From UBA940 sp031547885 (GTDB lineage: Bacteria > Bacteroidota > Bacteroidia > Bacteroidales > Rikenellaceae), in NCBI GenBank assembly GCA_031547885.1, contig JAVBRO010000020.1, positions 62,001 through 126,000 of the forward strand: a stretch of 64,000 nt of DNA. Direction: 5' to 3'. Positions 58,431-64,000 of the stretch are shown piece by piece. The notes beneath the pieces are model-generated. The model ran no database searches, was not told the origin of the DNA, and saw only the letters and a list, made by a program, of their open reading frames with translations. The translations under genes were made by a program, and so were the position numbers. Every line of letters starts with the position of its first letter. Position 1 is the stretch's first letter.

Positions 58431-60341
58431 CTATATATCTGCTTTATCTGAGAGCAACAGTCGGCGGTAACGCGCTGACGGCGACTCTATCCGTTCGCCC
58501 AGGCCGTATTCATCCCAGCGGCGGTCGACCAGAGCGATGGTTTCGGGGTCCATCGTGACGACGTTGGGGAAGCGGGCAGGCATATCCGCGCTTTTCGATA
58601 TCTTGCTCCGGCAATCCGCGACTGCTATGCCGTCGATTATCGTGATGTCGCGCACGGGGTCGGTATTGGCCGTTCCCAGCCACAGCAGTTCGTAAGGAGT
58701 AAGCCCCTCGGTCGCGCTGTCGAAAACAGCTATAAGGTTGATCCCGGCAATTTTATTCCTGGCAATAAATCCGGCAATATCAGGTTTCGCGTCCGGCTTG
58801 CTCCTTAATATAATGGTGCGCCATTTTTCCGCCAGCGAAACGTCTGCGGAATCTATCCCGGCCGCCAGCATGAACTCTGCCGGAAGTTTCAACGGGCATC
58901 CCGGTTCCGGTGCGGTCGCATCTATAAGCAGTTTTCCGCCGTAGCCGGGAGTGGCGGTAGCGTGGTCGAGAACGTCGAGGATGCCGCGCCCGAAGAAAAG
59001 ATCGCGGGAAACATCGACGCCGCGCAGAAGTCCGGCCAGCGTATCCTCGTTGCGTATGTCGGCGTCGGCAGGCGCGGCGATCAGGTATTTGTTGAACGCC
59101 ATCTGCCCGGCACCCCACAGAGCGCTGGCGACCTTTTCGGGCTGTCCGGCGTATGAGGTCTCCATCGAAACGACGGCAAGGTTGTGCGACACACCCGGTT
59201 CGGGCATATAGAGGTCGCGTATTTCGGGCTGCAAAGCGAGCCTTATTGGAGCGAGAAATATTTTTTCGGTGGCGCGGGCGAGGTATGCATCCTCCTGGGG
59301 CGGTACGCCGACTATGGTCGCCGGGTAAACTGCATCGCGCCTGTGCGTGATGGCCTCGACGTGGAAAACGGGGTAGGGGTCATCCAGTGAATAGAACCCC
59401 GTGTGGTCGCCGAACGGCCCCTCGGTGACTTTCGCCTCGGTGGTGTCGACCCAGCCCTCTATCACGAAATCGCAGTCGGCCGGAACGTACAGGCCGTTGG
59501 TCACACATTTCACAAGCCTGACCGGTTTTCCGCGCAGGAATCCTGCCAGCAGGTATTCGTCCAGACCCTCGGGCATTGGCGCGGTGGCGGCGTAGGTGTA
59601 TGCCGGGTCGCCGCCTAAGCAGACGCTCACGGGCATACGCGCGATTCCGGCTTTGCGGTATGCGTCCCAGTGGCGCGCGCCTGTCTTATGGATATGCCAG
59701 TGCATGCCGGTCGCATGGTCATCGAAGACCTGCATGCGGTACATCCCCACGTTGCGCACCCCGGTTTCGGGATGGACCGTGTGCACCAGCGGCAGAGTCA
59801 CGAAGCGCCCCCCGTCGGCATTATGACTTCCCCCACTTCGTTTCGTTCCGGTTCGTGACGACATTCCTGCTAAACCGCCGTCGGCGTTCAGACCGTCGCA
59901 CGGCCAGCATTTCAGGATGGGCAGCAGCGACAGACGGGCGTCTTCGCCCTGAAACACAACCTGCTGGCACTCGCCGCGTCCGGCGGCGGTTTTCGGGAAC
60001 CATCGGGCGGCCTGGGCGAGCAGCGGCACGACTTTCATCTTTTCGGCGAGCGAACCCCTGGGCGAAAGGGCACTGTGGATGAGGCCGTCCAATTTTTCGG
60101 CGATCGCGTTGAGCGACGGAGCGCCCAGGGCCAGGGCCATGCGCCTGTCCGATCCGAAAAGATTGGTAACGACGGGAAAAGCCGTGCCGGTGTTTTCGAA
60201 AAGCAGGGCTTTTCCGCCCGCTTTCGACACACGGTCGGTTATCTCGGCGATCTCCAGGACGGGGTCGGCCGGAGCGGCGATCCGCACCAGTTCGCCCTCA
60301 TTTTCGAGGAGTTCTAAAAATTTGGTCAGATTTTTGTACAT
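58431..60341 (-). CDS. UbiD-family decarboxylase with in-frame repeat insertion
   Basis: A 636-residue UbiD-family decarboxylase that needs prenylated FMN. Conserved blocks include RMALALGAPSLNAI, DGGRFVTLPLVHTVHPETG, NVGMYRMQV, MHWHIHKTGARHWDAYRK, EGPFGDHTGFYS and YPATIVGVPPQEDAYLARAT. With mqnC in the window it is probably the menaquinone-pathway decarboxylase (MqnL/UbiD type). Relatives read CWP-x-DGGRF; here about 28 residues (148-175, Gly/Ser/Arg/Asn-rich) split CWP from DGGRF, encoded by DNA resembling the dispersed repeats. The frame is kept, and the insert lies at the surface-exposed edge of the prFMN-domain sequence only by inference. Confidence 0.9.
   Translation of the reverse strand: MYKNLTKFLELLENEGELVRIAAPADPVLEIAEITDRVSKAGGKALLFENTGTAFPVVTNLFGSDRRMALALGAPSLNAIAEKLDGLIHSALSPRGSLAEKMKVVPLLAQAARWFPKTAAGRGECQQVVFQGEDARLSLLPILKCWPCDGLNADGGLAGMSSRTGTKRSGGSHNADGGRFVTLPLVHTVHPETGVRNVGMYRMQVFDDHATGMHWHIHKTGARHWDAYRKAGIARMPVSVCLGGDPAYTYAATAPMPEGLDEYLLAGFLRGKPVRLVKCVTNGLYVPADCDFVIEGWVDTTEAKVTEGPFGDHTGFYSLDDPYPVFHVEAITHRRDAVYPATIVGVPPQEDAYLARATEKIFLAPIRLALQPEIRDLYMPEPGVSHNLAVVSMETSYAGQPEKVASALWGAGQMAFNKYLIAAPADADIRNEDTLAGLLRGVDVSRDLFFGRGILDVLDHATATPGYGGKLLIDATAPEPGCPLKLPAEFMLAAGIDSADVSLAEKWRTIILRSKPDAKPDIAGFIARNKIAGINLIAVFDSATEGLTPYELLWLGTANTDPVRDITIIDGIAVADCRSKISKSADMPARFPNVVTMDPETIALVDRRWDEYGLGERIESPSARYRRLLLSDKADI
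59817..59900 (-). repeat. Repeat-derived 84-bp insert inside the UbiD-type gene
   Basis: The gene strand has GAACGCCGACGGCGG (15 bases identical to the palindrome-core of the dispersed repeats) and CGAAACGAAGTGG, which also occurs in the repeat at 58311-58410. NADGG is encoded at both ends (residues 152-156 and 174-178), like a duplication. Confidence 0.65.
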
Positions 60342-60348
60342 GGCGAAA

Positions 60349-60356
60349 CAAAGATA
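60349..60356 (-). promoter_or_regulatory. -7 box of the UbiD-type gene
   Basis: Minus strand TATCTTTG, a perfect match, ending 7 nt before the ATG at 60341, so the message would have a very short or no leader. Confidence 0.5.
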
Positions 60357-60390
60357 TTCATTTTCGCGTTATAACATAAGCGATTTTTGC

Positions 60391-60398
60391 TAAATTTG
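60391..60398 (+). promoter_or_regulatory. -7 box of the small secreted protein gene
   Basis: TAAATTTG, a perfect match, 14 nt before the ATG at 60413. It overlaps an upstream GTG and so argues for the ATG start. Confidence 0.45.
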
Positions 60399-60412
60399 TG
60401 CGGCAAAACACG

Positions 60413-60796
60413 ATGAAGAAACATCTGCTCATATTTTTCCTGGCGGCGCTGCTTGCGGTGGGGCTGAACGAACGGAACAATTCGGTTTCGGTCGTTTCGG
60501 CTGATTTTCCCGCGTCGGCGCAGGCGACTCTCTCCCAGAAGGACGATACCGGCCGGGTCGAGGTTGCACGCGAGGCGAATTCGCTTTTCACGCCTCCGGC
60601 CTCGCATAATGCGGCGGCAGGCGACCACAGCCAGCAGAATTTCCGTGTCAGCCACTCTGAAACCACAGTATTCACATCATCTGCGCCGGGGGAAATCTCC
60701 GTTCCGGCCGCGACATCTTATATAATAGCCCGCAACGGCGCATTCCACAGGCCGTCGGACTACTATGTCTACACCCTGCGGCACATAGTCGTTTAG
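60413..60796 (+). CDS. Small secreted protein of unknown function
   Basis: The ATG at 60413 gives 127 residues with a signal-like N-terminus (MKKHLLIFFLAALLAVG). The rest is Ser/Ala/Thr-rich with little predicted structure, ending FHRPSDYYVYTLRHIVV. No family is recognised. It could be a short exported protein; coding is supported by the promoter, signal peptide and codon use, but it is the weakest gene of its size here. Confidence 0.5.
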   Translation: MKKHLLIFFLAALLAVGLNERNNSVSVVSADFPASAQATLSQKDDTGRVEVAREANSLFTPPASHNAAAGDHSQQNFRVSHSETTVFTSSAPGEISVPAATSYIIARNGAFHRPSDYYVYTLRHIVV

Positions 60797-60900
60797 TTTT
60801 CCGGTTTTTTAATTCGAGCTATTTTTACCGTATTTCGTGCACGCAGCATGAAAACAGCGGTGCGTATACATGCAATTATTAATTAAAAAAAACCGAAAAC
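60796..60900. other. Inverted repeat flanking the gap before the next gene
   Basis: GTTTTCCGGTTTTTTAATT (60796-60814) is inverted as AATTAAAAAAAACCGAAAAC (60881-60900), with one or two base shifts. They bound a 66-bp loop and could form a structured leader. Confidence 0.45.
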
Positions 60901-60904
60901 AATC

Positions 60905-61435
60905 ATGGAAAACAACATAAAACATATCGACGACGCTATCTACGAACTCGGCCCCGACAAAGTGATAAAAAAGAAAAGAAGCCTGATGCCCGGCCTGCTC
61001 ACCCTGATCGTGGGTGCTGCTATGGTAGCGGTTGCGCTGATGCCCGAAATAAAAAACACCGAAAACCTCTCGTTCGGATTACTCTTCATGGGAGCTGTAT
61101 TCGCGATCATAGGGATGATACTGCTCGTGCTCGTGCTTGCGGGTTCCGGCGGCCGCCCCTACTACGTTCCCACCAGGGAATTCCTCAAGCGCACGGAGAT
61201 GTACTATGACAATCAACATCTCTCAAAGGTACGCGATTGTGTCGGCAAGGGCGATTTCGACCGCCTTTCACAAATAGACGGCGGCATGGGTACCGGGGTT
61301 ATGGTCGTCATATACCGCGGCAAAAAGACGGGTATGACCTTCTGCCAGGCGTTTACCTACATTCCGCACAACTACGAACCGGCCGACGCGATGCTGGTTT
61401 TCGAAAAATCGGGGGAAGATTTCGTGCTGGTATAG
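60905..61435 (+). CDS. Two-helix membrane protein of unknown function
   Basis: A 176-residue protein. The N-terminus is charged, followed by two hydrophobic helices (about 28-46 and 56-79: LLFMGAVFAIIGMILLVLVLA) and a soluble C-terminal domain (about 90-176) with YYDNQHLSKVRDCVGKGDF, GTGVMVVIYRGKKTGMTF and YIPHNYEPADAMLVFE. No family is recognised. A strong terminator follows. Confidence 0.75.
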   Translation: MENNIKHIDDAIYELGPDKVIKKKRSLMPGLLTLIVGAAMVAVALMPEIKNTENLSFGLLFMGAVFAIIGMILLVLVLAGSGGRPYYVPTREFLKRTEMYYDNQHLSKVRDCVGKGDFDRLSQIDGGMGTGVMVVIYRGKKTGMTFCQAFTYIPHNYEPADAMLVFEKSGEDFVLV

Positions 61436-61465
61436 CCGGATTCCCGCCGGTAGCCGGTAAAAATT

Positions 61466-61505
61466 CGAGTCCGCTGTTTTTTTAATAACAGCGGACTCGT
61501 TTTCT
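61466..61505 (+). terminator. Rho-independent terminator
   Basis: A perfect 13-bp stem, CGAGTCCGCTGTT and AACAGCGGACTCG, is followed by TTTTCT. Confidence 0.9.
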
Positions 61506-61519
61506 TTATAAATAATTGC

Positions 61520-61527
61520 TAACTTTG
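61520..61527 (+). promoter_or_regulatory. -7 box of the mutAB operon
   Basis: TAACTTTG, a perfect match, 52 nt before the mutA start codon. Confidence 0.5.
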
Positions 61528-61579
61528 GCGCGTTTCATAAAGAACATCCAAATTCTTAAAATAATTCTTTCAAATCGTT

Positions 61580-63517
61580 ATGGCAGATAACAAAAAAGAG
61601 AAGCTGTTCTCCGAATTTCCGCCCGTTACGACGGAGCAGTGGGAAGAGGTGATAACAGCCGACCTCAAAGGTGCCGACTATGACAAAAAACTCGTATGGC
61701 GCACCGGAGAAGGTTTCTCAGTCAGGCCTTATTACAGGGCCGAAGATCTCCGCCGCATCCCTTTTCTAGAGAGCCGTCCGGGATGTTTCCCGTTCGTTAG
61801 AGGCACGGGCAGATGCAACCAATGGATGGTACACCAGACCATCGGCGTAAAAGATGCGGAAAAGGCCAATTCCGAGGCGCTCGCCGCGCTGAACGCAGGC
61901 TGCGACTCGATCGGTTTCTGTTTCTATGAAGCGCCGACCGAGGCCGAACTCGACCAACTGCTGAGCCAGATCATCCTGGGTGCCGTCGAAGTCGTGTTCC
62001 AGGGCAAGGGTGCATGCAGGGTTGCCGAGATGATGTTTGCAAGGCTCGAAAAGTCGGCGATCGATCCGGCTGAGGTGCGTATGTCGTTTGTGCTGGACCC
62101 CATTGTCAAAAAACTGTCGCTGCAGGGCGAATTCGGCTGCTGCGGCAACGGGGGGCAGTGCTGCGAATGTATCGCCGGGTTTGTGAAAAAGTACGAAAAG
62201 TACCCGAAAGTCAGGTTTGCCGGAGTGAGCGGGCACTATTTTCACAACAGCGGTTCCACCATCGTTCAGGAGCTTGCTTTCACGCTCGCCGCCGGACATG
62301 AATATCTGGTGATGCTGATGGACGCGGGTCTCACCGCCGACCAGGCTGCCCGGACCATCCGTTTCAGCATGGCCGTCAGCTCCAACTATTTCATGGAGAT
62401 CGCCAAGTTCCGCGCCGCACGCCTGCTGTGGGCCAATATCGTGAAACAGTACGGTCCCGAAAAAGGATGCTCCGAAAAAATGTTCGCGCACGCAGTCACT
62501 TCGCGCTGGAACCAGACCGTTTACGACCCATACGTGAATATGCTGCGCGGCACGACCGAGGCCATGAGCGCCGCCATCGCCGGGGTTCATTCGCTGGAAG
62601 TGGTTCCGTTCGACGAGGTTTTCGAAACGCCGACCGACTTTTCGAGCCGCATTGCACGCAACGTGCAGTTGCTTCTGAAATACGAATCGCACTTCGACCA
62701 GGTTTCCGATGCGTCGGGCGGTTCATACTATATCGAAACTCTTACACAAAGCATAGCCGAAGAGGCGTGGAAACTTTTCCGCGAGGTCGAGGATAAGGGG
62801 GGCTATATCGCCGCTTTCAAGGCCGGTTTCGTCACTTCGGCGATCGAGGCCTCGGCTGCCGCGAAGGACAAGGCCGTCTCGACGCGCCGCACCATCCTGC
62901 TGGGCGCCAACCAGTACCCCAACTTCACCGAGACGGCCGACAAGGCCGTGACCGGCAAGGCAGTAAAGCCCGCCGGATGCGACCCCGACTGCAAATGCGC
63001 CGAAGGGGGCGAGTGCACCTGCGACGACGACTGCGACTGCAAAAAAGGCGGCCCGTGCACCTGCGGAAAGATCGTGTTGCATCCCTACCGCGGCGCGATG
63101 CCTTTCGAGCAGATCCGTCTGAAAACAGACCGCAGCGGCAAGGCTCCGCTGGCGTTTATGCTCACCTGCGGATCGCTTTCGATGGCCCGCGCCCGCGCCC
63201 AGTTCGCCTGCAACTTCTTCGCCTGCGCCGGTATCCGCGTCCAGGACAACACGTTCTTCAAGAGCGTCGAAGAGGGCGTGAAAGCCGCCCTGGCCGCAAA
63301 AGCCGACATCGTGGTGATGTGCTCTTCGGACGACGATTACGCAACGGTAGCACCCGAAGCCGCCAAACTTTTAGGCGGCAAGGGTATCCTGGTGGTTGCC
63401 GGAGCGCCCGCTTCGCAGCCCGAACTCGAAGCGCAGGGCATAACACACTTCATTTCGGTGAAGAGCAATGTCCTGGAAACGCTGAAATCGTATCTTAAAG
63501 AACTCGGAATCGAATAA
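61580..63517 (+). CDS. mutA: Methylmalonyl-CoA mutase small subunit with Cys-rich insert
   Basis: A 645-residue beta subunit. The TIM-barrel half (about 30-450) includes FETPTDFSSRIARNVQLLLK and FDQVSDASGGSYYIETLT. The C-terminal half (about 500-645) is the cobalamin-domain fold that does not bind B12 in this subunit. With MutB it interconverts succinyl-CoA and methylmalonyl-CoA in propionate formation. Between the halves lies a nine-cysteine insert (C467-C495) with CKC, CTC, CDC and CTC motifs, like a metallothionein finger. A second patch, C187/C188 and C194/C195/C197, is in the barrel. The length is about 30 residues above the usual. Confidence 0.93.
   Translation: MADNKKEKLFSEFPPVTTEQWEEVITADLKGADYDKKLVWRTGEGFSVRPYYRAEDLRRIPFLESRPGCFPFVRGTGRCNQWMVHQTIGVKDAEKANSEALAALNAGCDSIGFCFYEAPTEAELDQLLSQIILGAVEVVFQGKGACRVAEMMFARLEKSAIDPAEVRMSFVLDPIVKKLSLQGEFGCCGNGGQCCECIAGFVKKYEKYPKVRFAGVSGHYFHNSGSTIVQELAFTLAAGHEYLVMLMDAGLTADQAARTIRFSMAVSSNYFMEIAKFRAARLLWANIVKQYGPEKGCSEKMFAHAVTSRWNQTVYDPYVNMLRGTTEAMSAAIAGVHSLEVVPFDEVFETPTDFSSRIARNVQLLLKYESHFDQVSDASGGSYYIETLTQSIAEEAWKLFREVEDKGGYIAAFKAGFVTSAIEASAAAKDKAVSTRRTILLGANQYPNFTETADKAVTGKAVKPAGCDPDCKCAEGGECTCDDDCDCKKGGPCTCGKIVLHPYRGAMPFEQIRLKTDRSGKAPLAFMLTCGSLSMARARAQFACNFFACAGIRVQDNTFFKSVEEGVKAALAAKADIVVMCSSDDDYATVAPEAAKLLGGKGILVVAGAPASQPELEAQGITHFISVKSNVLETLKSYLKELGIE
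62978..63064 (+). other. Metallothionein-like coding insert in mutA
   Basis: These 29 codons encode nine Cys, six Asp, two Glu and three Lys, with four Cys-x-Cys pairs, beginning CDPDCKCAEGGECTC and ending PCTC. It lies in the linker between the two mutase domains. The Cys spacing suits zinc, copper or an iron-sulfur cluster; none is proved. Confidence 0.8.
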
Positions 63518-63532
63518 AGCACGGAAAATAAT

Positions 63533-64000
63533 ATGAGAAAGAAATTTTCAGATCTGACTTATAAGGGCGACGGTGGCAAAGAGTGCTGCGGCGCCTCGAA
63601 GCCGTGCGAAACCAACGTGTGGCTCACTTCCGAACGCATACCCGTCAAGACGGAGTACACTGCGGAAGACCTCGAAGGTATGGAACACCTGAATTACGCG
63701 GCCGGTATCGCGCCGTTCCTCAGGGGGCCGTACTCGACCATGTACGTGATGCGTCCCTGGACCATCCGCCAGTATGCCGGTTTCTCGACCGCCGAGGAAT
63801 CCAACGCCTTCTACCGCCGCAACCTCGCGTCGGGGCAGAAGGGCCTTTCCGTGGCCTTCGACCTCGCAACCCACCGCGGCTACGACGCCGACCATCCCCG
63901 TGTGGTGGGCGACGTGGGCAAGGCCGGGGTGTCGATATGCTCGGTCGAGGATATGAAGGTGCTGTTCGACGGCATTCCGCTCAACCAGATGTCGGTTTCG
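63533..64000 (+). CDS. mutB: Methylmalonyl-CoA mutase large subunit (5' part)
   Basis: The first 156 codons are visible; the gene runs off the window. It starts 15 bp after mutA. EYTAEDLEGMEHLNYAAGIA, FLRGPYSTMYVMRPWTIRQY and GLSVAFDLATHRGYDADHPR are the conserved N-terminal substrate-binding parts of the catalytic, B12-binding subunit. The extreme N-terminus adds GGKECCGASKPCE with three cysteines, next to a Cys-rich partner subunit. Confidence 0.97.
   Translation, partial: MRKKFSDLTYKGDGGKECCGASKPCETNVWLTSERIPVKTEYTAEDLEGMEHLNYAAGIAPFLRGPYSTMYVMRPWTIRQYAGFSTAEESNAFYRRNLASGQKGLSVAFDLATHRGYDADHPRVVGDVGKAGVSICSVEDMKVLFDGIPLNQMSVS

Overview
The window is 64 kb of a GC-rich chromosome that looks like a Bacteroidota, probably order Bacteroidales and possibly a Rikenellaceae/Alistipes-type gut anaerobe. 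The phylum call rests on the content: promoters with a TAnnTTTG -7 box, DUF3667, DUF4491 and DUF4890 proteins, a DUF3857/transglutaminase pair, a 972-residue outer-membrane barrel protein of the carboxypeptidase-regulatory type, a polyferredoxin beside a Tat aldo/keto reductase, and the gene order rsfS-ftsH-cdsA-psd. The genus is only a guess. No rRNA, tRNA, CRISPR array, prophage or transposase gene was found; the unusual DNA is small dispersed repeats.

Layout. 1-7.2 kb: part of a VOC protein, then a sulfatase module of anaerobic sulfatase-maturating enzyme, a trigger-factor-like chaperone lacking the PPIase domain, and two Cys-type arylsulfatases with almost the same signal peptide, followed by a HAD-type lipoprotein. 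7.2-12.2 kb: a membrane protein, a polyferredoxin/aldo-keto reductase pair and a lipoprotein. 12.5-15.1 kb: a divergent DJ-1/HxlR pair and a RimK-type ATP-grasp protein. 15.3-19.9 kb: tandem DUF3857 proteins and a His-rich envelope protein. 20.1-22.1 kb: an operon of ECF S component, phosphoribosyltransferase, TlpA-like lipoprotein and FMN reductase. 22.5-28.2 kb: metH-metF-M20 peptidase. 28.5-35.1 kb: glutaminyl cyclase, serS, ferredoxin, mqnC, beta-lactamase-fold hydrolase, ahcY. 35.2-40.7 kb: rsfS-ftsH-cdsA-psd-permease-riboflavin kinase. 40.8-46.5 kb: oxyR, rarA-DUF3667, two small membrane proteins, and trpB2 behind a Trp-codon attenuator. 46.6-50.1 kb: phosphoesterase, an inverted RibD-like fusion, MFS. 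50.2-58.3 kb: outer-membrane protein, DUF4890 protein, LytS/LytTR pair, rpsU, helix-hairpin-helix protein. 58.4-64 kb: UbiD-type decarboxylase, two unknowns, mutA and the start of mutB.

How the genes work together. MetH, MetF and AhcY cover the methyl/SAM cycle, and MetH and MutAB both need B12. MqnC and the UbiD homologue point to menaquinone made by the futalosine route. CdsA and Psd make phosphatidylethanolamine. A lone TrpB2 under tryptophan attenuation suggests salvage of indole.

The most notable observations are these. (1) A PPIase-less trigger factor is built into the sulfatase-maturation operon. (2) A nine-cysteine, metallothionein-like insert lies in the MutA linker. (3) A Trp-Trp-Trp leader peptide with an attenuator precedes trpB2. 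(4) A dispersed repeat sits on or just after stop codons of hxlR-type, ahcY and rpsU genes, duplicated at rpsU. (5) A palindromic repeat core is carried in frame inside two enzymes, the UbiD homologue and the polyferredoxin. All annotation is by reading the sequence; no database search was run.
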